Assembly (NCBI RefSeq): GCF_046630445.1
Contig: NC_092336.1
Coordinates: forward strand, 205,439,001-205,503,000
Direction: 5' to 3'
Source of the DNA: Rutidosis leptorrhynchoides
Lineage: Eukaryota; Streptophyta; Magnoliopsida; Asterales; Asteraceae
Length of the DNA stretch: 64,000 nt
The notes under the pieces are model-generated. The model saw only the letters and a list, made by a program, of their open reading frames with translations. It searched no databases and was not told the origin of the DNA. This document shows, piece by piece, positions 27,580 through 40,300 of the stretch (its first letter is position 1; each line of letters starts with the position of its first letter). The position numbers were made by a program, and so were the translations under genes.

Positions 27580-27800
27580 AGATTTAAGCCAAGGAGCAAC
27601 GAGGTTGCTGGTACGTCTGCTGGTAATATGATGGATTATAAAAGGTTCCCCGGTAACAATAAAAGAGCACGCATATATATCAAAGTTATAATAAGGTTAA
27701 TCCAAATGAAAAGTCGAAGTTGACTTGTTGGAGCTGTGACAAAATTTGCTAATTTGGAAAGGGATTGCAAAGTTATTTTTGATAATAAATGCCAAAGGAT
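27580..27800 (+). pseudogene. Fragment of Copia-type gag with zinc knuckle
   Basis: The plus strand reads SNEVAGTSAGNMMDYK, then in a shifted frame SYNKVNPNEKSKLTCWSC, and then DK, a stop, FGK. A further one-base shift restores DCKV. The CX2C...FGK.C layout and the Asn/Lys-rich lead-in resemble the nucleocapsid part of Ty1/copia gag. It runs opposite to the host element, so it came from a separate insertion or capture. At least two frameshifts and a stop make it inactive. Confidence 0.5.
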
Positions 27801-29056
27801 CTGACGCGGCTACGTGTTAAACTTTTACTCAATTTCCGAGAGTTTATTAGGTGCATAACTATATGCATAAATCTTTTCTTCCGTAGATGAAGTGCGGTTG
27901 ATTCATCCTATCGATTGAGGTATTTTCAAGAATCATAAAAGGTTTGAACGCAGATTGTAATCGTCAAGATACTAATGAAGTTTAGAATGAAATCAAGTGG
28001 AAAACTTGAAGAAATGTTTAGTTTCATATGTTATAATCAATATTTTAATTCATTTTAATTGTCCAATGTTGGTAGTCCTCGATTGATAATCCACAGTTAG
28101 CAATTCAACAATTCATATATAATTTAATATATAATATTCGAATTAATTAATACGTATCGTGACCCGTATTCGTCTCAGACTCGATCACAACTCAAATTAT
28201 ATATATTATTATAGAATCAACCTCAACCCTGTATAGAGAACTCGATCATTACTGCATATAGAGTGTCTATGGTGATTCCAAATAATATATATAGATGCGT
28301 CGATATGATATGTCAAAACCTTGTATACTTGTCCTGATATTTAAAGTGCATAAAATAAATAACAGAAAATAAATGACGATAAATAAAGTGCGTAAAGTAA
28401 ATAACAGAAATTTAATGACGTTAAATAAAATTGCAAGAATTAAAATTACGATAAAATAAATTGCGATAATTAAATTGCGATAAATAAAATGTACTATGGA
28501 ATTAACAGTTAGCTAGGAACAGTTAGCTAGGATCTTGTTAGCGTGGTTTCTTAACAAAATTCTATATTGTTAATTAGTCTGTTTCTAATCAATTTTTTTT
28601 ATTGTGTCCATTATTTCTTCTTTATGTTACTTGTTGAATTCTGATAGATCAAAATTCAAATATGAAAATTGAATGAAAAGGGTTATTATGTGGTGAACGG
28701 ATTTGTATATCATTGGATGTAATTAGGATATTAAATGACCGTTGAATCAGATTCGAAGAGTGTACAATGCAACTTATTAATGTGAATCTTAAATATTCCT
28801 CGGGTATTACCTACCCGTTAAAATATTTTCATCGTTAACAGTTTGTACAAAAAGATTTTTAATTACAATCTTTATGAAAACATATATACATATATACTTT
28901 CTTCAGATGTAATCATGGATTTAATGAGTCAGTATGATATTAGACTCATTTGATTTACCATTAGAATAAGAATAACTAATCTCTAAAACATTAGAGATTA
29001 TATAATCGGCATGCCGAACGAAGATAAATGATGTAGAACGATTCGTGGAACGATAA
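27801..29056 (-). other. Non-coding interior of the LARD-like element, middle part
   Basis: AT-rich. At 28345-28500 it contains repeated ACGATAAATAAA and GCGATAATTAAA words. The same kind of words is found in the Athila LTRs (43200-43300 and 55540-55690), so this may be a fragment of another LTR. A direct duplication AACAGTTAGCTAGGA occurs at about 28502-28532. No gene seen. Confidence 0.45.
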
Positions 29057-29589
29057 TTATACTCGAGGTACAGAATGAGATGTTGAGGCATGGATTGTTG
29101 ATAGTACTGGTGTTGTTACTGATGGTACTGTTGGTGCCGGTGATGTTGTTGAAGCTGGTAAGTTTTGCACCATGTTCTCCAAATTGATTACTTGAGCGCG
29201 AAGTTCGTTGACTTCTTCGATTACTCCGGGGTGATTGTCGGTCAGAACGAGCGGATGAATAAGGTTTAGAATCTGAGTTATGATATAGTCGTGGCGAGAT
29301 ATTCGGGAAATGAGGGTGAAAGTGATGTTACGAACAGGTTCGCCGGAAAGTGCCTCAGGTTCTTCGCCAAAAGGCGAATTCGATTAGTGGAAGGGATCGC
29401 CTTCTGCGCGTATCCATTGATTAAGTCGATTACAAATCCATCAGATGAATTGGGGATGGATGATTGGTTGATTCATTCTGGTGACGTTGCTTCCGGAGTT
29501 TAGATGACTATCCATTCGGAATAACTGTCGGGATAACTATCGGAATAGCTGTCGGAATCCGAGGGACTCAAAATGGTTGAGGGATTCAT
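29057..29589 (-). pseudogene. Decayed accessory ORF of the LARD-like element
   Basis: From the ATG at 29589-29587 the frame starts MNPSTILSPSDSDSYSDSYP and stops after about 29 codons. Further down, two overlapping frames give RHFPANLFVTSLSPSFPEYL and then, after a shift, ITQILNLIHPLVL and a C-terminal coiled coil (VNELRAQVINLENMVQNL), ending at the TAA at 29059-29057. Architecture and position (just after the primer binding site) equal the accessory ORF of the Tekay element at 36212-37084: acidic Ser/Asp N-terminus, low-complexity middle, C-terminal coiled coil. This links the non-autonomous element to a chromovirus ancestor. Confidence 0.65.
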
Positions 29590-30002
29590 CTCGTACGATC
29601 AGATGAAGGATTTTCGATAAGAAATAGATTATAGGATGTAGATTAGTACCCTGCAATACATAATTTACATATGCATATAATACTAAAATTCCATAAGTTA
29701 TGGAGGGATCTACAGAAGTTGTCAGGTAAAGTCTACAGTAACAGATATGCTAACATATGAATTAGCAGATACGCTAAGATACGAATTTTGTCTATACACT
29801 ATTCATGCAATCATTGCAGTAAGATGTGTCTAGACTAAGAATGATAAGCAGGTAATTTCCTAAGGATGATAGGCAGATGATTTCAGACTAGAAATGATAA
29901 GCAAAACTTTTGACATGCAGACACGGTCGAAGTCCAGACTCACTAATGCATCCTAACGACTTATCAGTTAGACACACTAATGCAGACCTGGTTCGCTAAG
30001 AC

Positions 30003-30018
30003 CATCGCTCTGATACCA
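30003..30018 (-). other. Primer binding site of the LARD-like element
   Basis: The minus strand reads TGGTATCAGAGCGATG two bases after the end of the 5' LTR. It is complementary to the 3' end of initiator methionine tRNA, as used by chromoviruses, and fixes the element's orientation as minus. Confidence 0.88.
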
Positions 30019-31765
30019 ACTGTAGAGACCCGCATGAATCCATCGGGACGAAGTTCATATCGATTATAAACGATTCACAATAGTTGATTACATCGCGAGG
30101 TAATTGACCTCTATATGATATATTTTACAAACATTGCATTCGTTATTGAAAAGACAATCTTTCATTACAACGAAAGTTGACGGCATGCATACCATTTTAT
30201 AATATATCTAACTATAATTGATTTAATAATAATCTTGATGATCTCAACGACTCGAATGCAACGTATTTTGAAATATGTCATGAATGACTCCAAGTAATAT
30301 CTTTAAATGAGCAATTACACAACGGAAGATTTCTTTCGTACCTGAGAATAAACATGCTTTCAAGTGTCAACCAAAAGGTTGGTGAGTTCATTAGTTTACA
30401 TAAATAATCATTTCCATCATTTTAATAGACCACAAGAATTTCATTTCCATTTCTCATAAATATACGTCCCATACATAGAGACAAAAATCATTCATATGGT
30501 GAACACCTGGTAACCGACATTCACAATATGCATATAAGAATATCCCCATCATTCCGGGATCCACCTTCGGACATGATATAAATTTCGAAGTACTAAAGCA
30601 TCCGGTACTTTGGATGGGGCTTGTTGGGCCCGATAGATCTATCTTTAGAGTTCGCGTCAATTAGGGTGTCTGTTCCCTAATTCTTAGATTACCAGACTTA
30701 ATACAAAGGGGCATATTCGATTTCGATCATTCAACCATATAATGTAGTTTCAATTACTTGTGTCTATTTCGTAAAACAGTTATAAAAACAGCGCATGTAT
30801 TCTCAGTCCCAAAAATATATATTGCAAAAGTATTTAAAAAGGGAGTAATCGAACTCACGCATATAATTATTGTAAAACAGTTACTAAATCATTTGCATGT
30901 ATTCTCAGCCCAAAAATATAATGAGTAAAAAGGGAGCAAATGAAACTCACGCATATAAATATTGCAAAAACAGTTATTTAAACATTGCATGTATTCTCAG
31001 CCCAAAAAATGTAATGAGTAAAAAGGGAGCAAATGAAACTCACCATACTGTATTTTGTAGTAAAAATACATATTACGACATTAAACAATGCAGGGTTGGC
31101 CTCGGATTCACGAACCTATAACATTTGTGTATTCATTAATATATAATCGTAATAAATATATATATTATTATTAGTGATATAATTTTTATATTAATAGACT
31201 ATATATCTTATTAAGTATATTTATTTTATATATTTTAATAAATAAGATATTAATATAGTTTTATGATGTGTACTAAGTATATAGTTATCTGGATATCATT
31301 TGTTAGTTATCTTTATGAAAATATTAAAGTAAGGGTAATAATACTATCAAATTTGATAATAATAATAATTATGATAATTTTATATAAATTGATAATTTTA
31401 ATGATACTTTTAATATTAATAATAATGATACTTCTAGTATTAATGATAACGGTAATAATACTGATGTTAATAATAACTATAACTATAATAATAATAATAA
31501 TAAAACTTATAATAATAATAGAAATCTTATTGATAATGATATTATTAATAATCATACTACTGAAATAATATTACTTATAATGATATTAATATTAGTAATA
31601 ACAATAATCACAATAATAATCGTAATTGTAACTAGATTTATGATAATAATAATTATAATAAAGGGTAACTAATACTTTGTATTAGTAACAATAATAATAA
31701 TAATAATAACAAATGTTCGTAATGGTTAATAATAATAATACTAATAACGATTATAATTCTAATAC

Positions 31766-31767
<2 letters not shown>

Positions 31768-31860
<93 letters not shown>

Positions 31861-31895
31861 CATAATCATAATCATAATCATAATCATAATCATAA
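31768..31895. repeat. (TAA)n and (CATAAT)n microsatellite
   Basis: Longer counterpart of 23393-23475 in copy B, with six CATAAT units against two in copy B. It shows slippage after insertion. Confidence 0.9.
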
Positions 31896-31957
31896 TAACA
31901 ATAATGATAATAATAATTTGATATAGAAAACTACCTTTAAGAAGCCCTTAAGAAAAA

Positions 31958-32030
31958 AAGATGGCGCGAGCAGGACTCGAACCCAAGACCACTCGCTCAC
32001 ACACCATGTCCCTAACCCACTGAACTGACC
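31958..32030 (-). promoter_or_regulatory. tRNA-like Pol III module in LTR copy C
   Basis: A-box-like reverse of 32012-32028 and B-box GGTTCGAGTCC (reverse of 31973-31983), as in copy B. Confidence 0.6.
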
Positions 32031-33090
32031 ACGTCTTTCTGATTTGAATATATACCCAGATTATATAACTCGTCTTTTTCTGATTAAAATTCTTCTCTTC
32101 TTCTCAGATTGATTAATCAACCAGAAAGAAAATCCCACACTCAATCAAATACTCAATCTTTGTTTAAAATAAGGTTTGAATTTAAGTTGTAATACATCTG
32201 CAACAAATATTGGTTCGTTTAAAAAAATAAAAGGAACCTACTGTATCATTCACGATGAACATTCCAAATCTAAAACTCAAAATTTGATTTCTAGTTTGTT
32301 TGAGATAAAACTTATAACATGAAAAGGTTTGCACTTCCTTCCTAGAAACTAACTGAATCATCAATTTGACTTAAAACATAAAATCAAACTCGAATTTTCA
32401 TCAAGAACATATTTGTTGACTTTTTAAGAATTATGTTTGACTCCAAAATTTGGATTCGTTATAATCAAGTGAGGTTTGTAACTTTCCAGATAGTTTAAGA
32501 ATATAGTTTACAACAAATATGCAATTCTACTTTTTGTAATTCATCGATTATTCGGGCTTTTGAAAATTGGAACCAAAACAGAGAAAAAAAAACTGGGTTC
32601 TTCAAAATACATTTTGATTTCTGTTGTTTTCAATCGATTGCATTAGTAGTGTGTTATATAGATGTTTACAGATATAATTACAGTTAAAGTAACTTGTTTG
32701 ATAGTGTAATTGACTCGACACCACTTTTAATCAGAATCAGGAACAATAAAAAAATTAAAAGTATTATAGACTTGTAACAGATTTTAACTTATCTGATGAA
32801 AATCGAATTTTATATGCTGGATTGGATTAAGACTGGTAACAAATTAGGGATAAAAACAAGGGATTAAAACAGTTGGATCGTGACATTAAACAGAGAATTT
32901 GATTCTGTAATATCATTCCTAATTTAAATTTAATTTTAATAATTAGTAAATGTAAAAAAAATAAAACAGATATCTAAATTCAACAATCTGGTATGTTTGC
33001 TACAGGTTAGGAACTGAATTTAGTGATATAATACTGATTTTAGGATCTTAAGAGTATAATTGTATAATACGTATTTTTATATAATTATAT

Positions 33091-33136
33091 ATCTATTTAT
33101 TAGTATTTATACATTTTTATCTATTTATATATATTT

Positions 33137-33178
<42 letters not shown>

Positions 33179-33220
33179 AAATATATATAAATAGATAAAA
33201 ATGTATAAATACTAATAAAT

Positions 33221-33224
<4 letters not shown>
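33091..33224. repeat. 134 bp perfect palindrome
   Basis: The 50 bp arms 33091-33140 and 33175-33224 are exact reverse complements joined by a 34 bp alternating AT core (33141-33174), so the whole is self-complementary. Copy B has only the left arm followed by plain TA tract, so the right arm is a new inverted duplication in copy C. Confidence 0.92.
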
Positions 33225-33312
<88 letters not shown>

Positions 33313-33313
33313 A
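33225..33313. repeat. (TA)n followed by (GT)n microsatellite
   Basis: Right-hand part of the compound tract after the inverted duplication. Confidence 0.92.
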
Positions 33314-33972
33314 TGTGTTTATATATATATTTGTTTATATATTTGATTATGTATGTATATAATTTGTAAACTTTAGTATTAGTAATGTTGATAATGTTAT
33401 TAGTATTAAAATAATAAAATTATTAATAATAAAAATATCGATATTCTAATAATAATACAACAATTATATAATAATAATTCTAAATAATAATATTATCAAA
33501 TAACATAATATAATACTGATATGATAATATTAAGAATGGAAGTTTAAAATAAAAGATAAGTTTAAATATTAATAATAATAATATGATAATTCGCATAAAT
33601 CAAATTTCATATTTATATCATAATACCATTAATACTAATAGTAATATTAATATTTATCTTAATAATAATAATAATAATATTAATAACTATATTTTAACTT
33701 ATATTATATATTATTAATTATGTAATATCATACAATAGATTATATAGTATCTTTGATTGAATAAATATTATTTATATATTACAATATATTAATAATTATT
33801 AGTAGAAATCATATATAGATTCATAATAATATCATATATATCTATATATATATATTTATACATAAATTATCTTAATAGTAATTTAATTATTATAATTATT
33901 ATTTTATATTTTTAATTCCAATTAATTAAGTGTACTTTGTCAATTTTAATATTATCTATACACTTATAATTA

Positions 33973-33978
<6 letters not shown>

Positions 33979-34030
<52 letters not shown>
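33979..34030. repeat. (TA)n microsatellite
   Basis: TA tract near the outer end of LTR copy C. Confidence 0.92.
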
Positions 34031-34036
<6 letters not shown>

Positions 34037-34222
34037 TAATTATAGTTACATAATTATTTATTCACAATTGTTCGTGAATCGTCGAGCACGGTCAAAGGGT
34101 AATTGATTTCATATATATAGTTTCAAATCTTTTGAGACTTCAACATTACAGACTTTGCTTATCGTGTCGAAATCATATAGAGATCAGGTTTAAATTTGGT
34201 CAGAAATTTCCGGGTCGTCACA

Positions 34223-35863
34223 AGATCTAACTAAGATCTAAGTTTTACAACTTAAGATCTTGTTTATTTAGTTTACATTCAAGTTTATAGCTTAATATTA
34301 CTATTAGAACTCATGTATGTATCAGATCTAAGATCTTGATGTAACTTTGGTTCATCAACCTTCATACAACCCTTAAATGAGTTGTGCTATTTATCTTAGA
34401 CACACACTAATGTTATGATGGTCATAACTTGGTAAAGATGAGGCAAACACATCAACGAGTTGTACACTTAAAGCTACAAGCATCAAGGATGAGAACCGTG
34501 ATGAACATCAAGCACCAAGAACCCACCAGAGCACTTTTCTTACTGTTTTTGAGGTCTGATCATTCACCTGGGCTAATGGAAAAGTTGATTTCCAGTTATT
34601 TCGGTTCGAGTAGATGATTTTATGTTTAGGCCTCGTCTTAATCCGACTTACGGTTTAGGATTTATAGCCTTCCGAAAGTCACTACACCTTTGTAACATTG
34701 TGCTGAAATTTCTGACCTACTCGCACTTAAACCATCTCCACGGTCAAATGAAGATGAGTTTTGTTCTGAAAATTGGTCAGTGGTTGGAGGACTCACATAC
34801 GGAGCCATAGCCACTGACTACGCATCTTTTCGATTTGTATAGAGGTCGTAGCAGCTGAACGAAATCAGCCCTTGTTTCGATCTCTATTCTTGATTGAAAC
34901 TTACTTTACTCTTTTTGATTGATGATGAATGATGATGATACTTAAGACCTAATTTACATACTTTTAAACCTTTGGGAACAATTTACTGACTTAGTAACTT
35001 TTGACTTAGGTTGAGGACCTTTCAGACCAACTACTTGCTTACTTATCTCGTACCGACTTTACTACTTTTCATTGTAAGTTATAGCATCCCTTTTCAGTTT
35101 AACTATTTTAGGAACTGAGAATACATGCGCTTTTTACGTTTTACATACTAGGCACGAGTACTTAAACTTCATATATGTGTGGGTTATATAACGACATAAA
35201 CTTTCCCCTTAGCTCGGTAACGTTTAGTCATTGGTTTTTGAACCGGTGAACGCGAATCTTAGATATGGATCCATAGGGTTTAACTTCCCCACTCGGGCTA
35301 GTAGCGCTAGCATTTAACGGGTGTTTAATACTTCATAAACTTACGCACTCGCCATGTGTACTTTTAGGGGGTGATATTACGTTAAGTTAGTTACCAAGTG
35401 CCCACGGTTGAACATATAATTTTCATACTGTTTTGAAATACCGAAATCTCGTGGCCTACCTTACATTACTGTTATACTTAAACTATAGCTCACCAACATT
35501 CATGTTGACATTTTTAAGCATGTTTTCTCAGGTGCTTAGAGGTTTGATGCTTCCGCTGTAGTAGTCTTGCTGTGTAGACTCCCGCTGCTTTTGTTAGAGA
35601 TGTCTCTGCATGAAATGTTTACCTTGCATTCACAAACTATGTTACTTTTGAACAATGAATTTGTAATGACCTTTGGGTCTCGCACTTATGTTAATTGCTT
35701 CTATTCATAGAAGCATACTTTCGTTTGTAAAACTTTTGATGTTGGTTATGACGTCACCCTTTCTTATGAATGCAAACTTATTTTAAACAGCATATAGTAT
35801 TTGACCTTGTAATGATCCTGTTGTTGATGATCCGTACACGTTAATTTGGTACGGGGCATCACA
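34223..35863 (+). repeat. Tekay 5' LTR, second part
   Basis: It resumes with the second AGATC copy and runs to GGGGCATCACA directly before the primer binding site. Short open frames at 34429-34810 have no support. The Tekay 3' LTR is cut before reaching this segment, so it cannot be compared within the window. Confidence 0.85.
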
Positions 35864-35865
35864 TT

Positions 35866-35877
35866 TGGTATCAGAGC
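35866..35877 (+). other. Tekay primer binding site
   Basis: TGGTATCAGAGC, complementary to the 3' end of initiator methionine tRNA, two bases after the 5' LTR. Confidence 0.92.
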
Positions 35878-36211
35878 GTTGGTTGTAGGGAATTAGGTTG
35901 CATTAGTGAGTCTAGACTGGACCGAGTAGGATTCACTAATAAGACTAATCTACAACTTGCTAGTTTACTTGTTTCTGCAAAACTTGCAGCATGCTGCTGC
36001 TTACTTTTACTGCTATATGTCATATACTGCTACTTGTTTTCACTACGGAAAGATACTATCTGCTTTCGATTGCATGATACCTCCGTAGGATTTGTTATTA
36101 TTGCCATGCTACTTACTGCTATAGATGATCTAGACTGTCGTAGTTACTTTGCCTAATACGTGCTTGCTATATGACTTACTGATATGGAAAAAGTTATTTT
36201 TCCTTGTTCAG

Positions 36212-37084
36212 ATGTCGGATATTCCGCCCATCATCATTGACTTAGACAACGACTCAGATTCATCTGCCACCTCGCCTGCTACTACTGCCGACTCACAGAT
36301 CCCGTCATCGCTACCCTCCAGTGACTCTGGCGATTCATCCTCTGGGGACAGTAGCCACGCACCTGACCTGATGATCATCTCCGATGGCGATGAGGACCCA
36401 GAGGAGATTCCAGCTCCACCTAGCCCAGGACCCCCGGAGCCACAGCACCATTCCGGTGGTGATGTGATTCCTGGGGGAAATGAGGACGGTCCTTTCCGTA
36501 ATGAGCGAGGACATTGGGTCAGACGCCTTGCTGATGGACGTATCGTGCCGATCCCGCCTAGCAGATATCGACTGATGACCACCGGTCGAGCAGATCCACC
36601 CTCAGATGATTCAGATGACTCATCATCCGATGACTTCAGAGAGGAGGATTCAGACGAGGATTCTGACGAGGACCCTGAGGAGACGCCCGTGAAGCTACCC
36701 TCTACCCCGCCGAAGAAGCGGTATCGTTTCGATGGTACTGTTATTTCGGGGGTTAACGGAGGTAGACCATTCGTGGATGCACGCGGACAGTTGGTCAGGG
36801 TTACCGCCCGTATGCGGGTTGTGTCTTACCCTGCCGATCCATTCGTGCGTAAGGCTTCCCATTACGCACCGTCTACTTCTGGTGCTGGACCGTCTGCACC
36901 ACCAGCTCCACCAGCATCGTCTGCACCACCAGCTCCACCAGCACCACCAGCACCGCCTGCCCCACCAGCATCCCCCATCGTCGAGGAACTGACGAGGGAA
37001 GTGCATATCCTCCATGCTCGGGTAACTGAGCTCAAGGACCAGGTGTCCCACATGATGGACATCCTTTACCTACTGTCACCATAG
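36212..37084 (+). CDS. Accessory ORF upstream of gag (Tekay element)
   Basis: An open frame of 290 codons starts at the ATG for MSDIPPIIIDLDND. The N-terminal 60 residues are acidic and Ser-rich. There are two related blocks of the type DG(P)F..ERGHWVRRLADGR and GGRPFVDARGQLVRV (about residues 92-115 and 180-200), an Asp/Glu/Ser stretch between them (about 130-165), a run of PPAPPA repeats (about 230-258) and a C-terminal coiled coil (VEELTREVHILHARVTELKD). No catalytic motif, signal peptide or membrane segment is visible. It sits between primer binding site and gag on the same strand. It is intact although gag-pol is broken, and the LARD-like element keeps a decayed relative. Function unknown; an RNA- or protein-binding role in particle assembly is only a guess. 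Confidence 0.7.
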   Translation: MSDIPPIIIDLDNDSDSSATSPATTADSQIPSSLPSSDSGDSSSGDSSHAPDLMIISDGDEDPEEIPAPPSPGPPEPQHHSGGDVIPGGNEDGPFRNERGHWVRRLADGRIVPIPPSRYRLMTTGRADPPSDDSDDSSSDDFREEDSDEDSDEDPEETPVKLPSTPPKKRYRFDGTVISGVNGGRPFVDARGQLVRVTARMRVVSYPADPFVRKASHYAPSTSGAGPSAPPAPPASSAPPAPPAPPAPPAPPASPIVEELTREVHILHARVTELKDQVSHMMDILYLLSP

Positions 37085-37385
37085 GGCTATTGTATTAGAT
37101 TTCATTATGTAATCCCGTTTGTAGTTTCATGTTTTACTCATGTATTGTACGAACCTAATGCGGATGTATGCAACTTTCTTATTTAATGAATGGAACTTAG
37201 TGTTGTTTAATTTCTGTACGGTGTTCTATTTACGTTACTATATGACGATTTTGTGGTATCTGTATCTAGTTGCATTACTTAATTAACATGCGATGTGTTG
37301 ATTCCATGTTGGTTACCATATACCGTATTACTATTTATTGAATGCTGGATTTTGACTTAAGTCGAAATTTCTGTTTTGAAGATCA
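37085..37385 (+). other. Spacer between accessory ORF and gag
   Basis: AT-rich, non-coding. No splice sites or promoter could be assigned with confidence. Confidence 0.5.
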
Positions 37386-40300
37386 ATGGCAAATGAAAGA
37401 TCAACCCCCACAGTAGCACAGATTGAGGAGATGATAACTGAACGAGTAGCTGCAGCAATTGCGAATGTCAACCCCCAAGCTCTACCGATTAATCAGCACA
37501 ATCATAACGGGTGTACTTATAAGGAATTCCAGAGCTGCAAGCCCCACAATTTCAGTGGTACTGAGGGGCCGGTTGGACTGACGAGGTGGTTTGAGAAATT
37601 GGAAGCTGTGTTCTGTGTGAGCAACTGCTCAAAAATGAACAAAACTAAGTATGCCTCCTGTACACTGTCGGACGGCACTTTAACCTGGTGGAACACACTT
37701 GCTCAGGGTAAGGGTATTGACGAGGCTTGTGCTACACCGTGGGAGGAATTTAAGGGGGCTATGATCGAGGAGTACTGCCCCAGAACAGAGATTCAGAAAA
37801 TGAAAGCTGAGTTTTGGGAGTTGAAGGTTGTGGGAATCTTGACGGTTATAACCGAAGGTACTTGGAACTAGCTTTGATGTGTCCCACGATGGTTACCCCA
37901 GAATTTAAGCGAATGGAACGGTATTTGTGGGGACTTCCCAAGTCCATCCAGGGAAATGTCACCTCTTCGAAACCAGCTGATGTCCCTGAAGCAATGCGAA
38001 TGGCACACACCCAGATGAACCAAATTACCAGCAAAGAACCAGAAAAGGCAAAATCAGAATCGGGAGCTAGTAATGAGAAACGTAAGTGGGATAGCAACAA
38101 GGGAAGGGTCTTTGATCAAAACCCAGCTAAGATGCATGAAAGTTTCAAGGGAAACAATGACGGGAGGAACCCCAACCCGAACCCTAGCTCAAACCCTAAC
38201 TATAAGGGTAGTCTCCCGTAGTGCAAGAGATGCTACAAGCATCATACCGGGTACTGCAACATGGTATGTGAAAAGTGTTAAAGGACTGGGCATATTGGCA
38301 AAGACTGCAAGATCACTACCCCAACCGTGAAGACAAACCCTACTGGGCCAAGGAAATGCTATGAGTGTGGACATCAAGGCCACTTCAGGAATGAATGTCC
38401 CAACAAGAGAAAGGACGGTGGGCCAGCGCGTGGAAGAGCTTTCAATGTAAACGCAAGGGATGCCCGTGAGAACCCCGACTTGGTTACAGGTATATTCACT
38501 ATCAACAATCTATTAGCTTCTATCCTATTTGATACTGGTGCTGATAGGAGTTATGTATGTAGACACTTTTGCTCTAAGATAAATTGGTCGTTAGTTCCTT
38601 TAAAGGAGAGTATGCTTGTTGAGGTAGCCAATGGAAAACTTGAGAAAGTTGACCAAATTAGCCGAGGAGGTATTATTAACATAGCTGGTGTAGATTTTGA
38701 GATTGAATTGATACCCATCAAATTGGGAAGTTTTGACGTGATTTTCGGTATGGACTGGTTAACCAAGGTAAGAGCCGACATTATCTGTGGAGATAAAGCT
38801 ATTCGTATACCACACGGAGATGGTGAGCCACTGATTATTTACGGAGAGAGATGTAACTCGAAGCTAAACCTCATTAGTTGCATGAAGGCACAAAAGATCA
38901 TGAAGAAAGGACGTCTTGCTGTTTTAGCACATGTGAAAAGATTAGAAACCGAGGTGAAGATCGTGGATGATGTACAAATCGTGAACGAATTTCCCGATGT
39001 CTTCCCAGAAGAATTGCCTGGATTACCGCCAACGAGGGCAGTGGAGTTTCAGATCGATTTAGTGCCAGGAGCTGCACCTGTAGCTCGCGCACCTTATCGA
39101 CTCGCACCTTCCGAAATGCAAGAGTTGCAGAGCCAACTACAAGAACTGCTAGACCATGGATTTATCCAACCAAGTTCATCACCTTGGGGCGCACTTGTTT
39201 TATTTGTGAAGAAGAAGGACGGATCTTTCCGCATGTGTATCGATTATCGTGAGCTGAACAAGTTGACGATCAAGAATCAGTATCCCCTTCCCCGAATTGA
39301 CGATCTTTTCGATCAACTGCAAGGATTAAGCGTTTACTCTAAGATCTATTTGCGATCAGGTTATCACCAGTTAAGGGTGAAGGATAGTGATGTGATGAAA
39401 ACTGCGTTCAGAACCCGTTATGGTCACTATGAGTTTCTCGTGATGCCATTCGGTTTAACCAACGCACCTGCTGTGTTTATGGATCTCATGAATCGTGTAT
39501 GTAAGCCATACCTGGATAAGTTCGTTATCGTCTTCATAGATGATATCCTCATCTACTCCAAAAGCGAAGAAGAACATGAGCAACATCTTCGACTAGTGTT
39601 GGAACTCTTGAGACAAGAGCAACTTTATGCCAAATTCTCCAAGTGCGAGTTTTGGTTGAAGGAAGTCCAATTCCTGGGTCATATTGTGAGAGATCAAGGT
39701 ATCAAAGTTGATCCCACAAAGATCGAAGCTATCAGCAAGTGGGAAACCCCCACTACCCCGACTCATATCTGCCAATTTTTAGGTCTCGCCGGTTACTACC
39801 GAAGATTTATTGAAGGTTTCTCTCTGATTGCGCGTCCTTTGACCGTGCTGACTCACAAAGGGAAGAAGTTCATTTGGGAAACCGAACAAGAAACATCATT
39901 TCAAACCTTGAAGCAGAAGTTAACCACCGCACCTATCTTATCACTTCCTGAAGGCAGTGACGATTTCGTTGTGTATTGTAATGCCTCAAAAAATGGTTTT
40001 GGTTGCGTATTGATGCAAAGAACGAAGGTCATTGCTTATGCTTCTTGTCAACTGAAGATTCATGAGCGAAACTACGCTACTCACAATCTCGAACTTGGAG
40101 CCATTGTTTTTGTGCTCAAATTGACACTATATTTATGGAACTAAAAGTACTATCTTCACCGACCACAAAAGCCTCCAACACAAATTCAATCAGAAACAAC
40201 TGAACATGAGACCGCGACGATGGATCGAGATGCTGAACGACTATGATTGTGAACTTCATTACCATCCTGGCAAGGCCAATGTTGTAGCCGATGCTTTGAG

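Larger units (their letters stand above)
30021..34222 (-). repeat. 5' LTR of the LARD-like element (copy C)
   Basis: Almost identical to copy B. Differences seen include scattered single bases, longer TAA/CATAAT and TA tracts, and an inverted duplication at 33091-33224 that copy B lacks. Confidence 0.92.

Noticed and set aside
36208..37062. Minus-strand frames, including Gly/Ala- and Trp/Cys-rich ones, over the Tekay accessory ORF
   Set aside because: Antisense shadows of Pro/Ala and acidic repeats in the plus-strand ORF.
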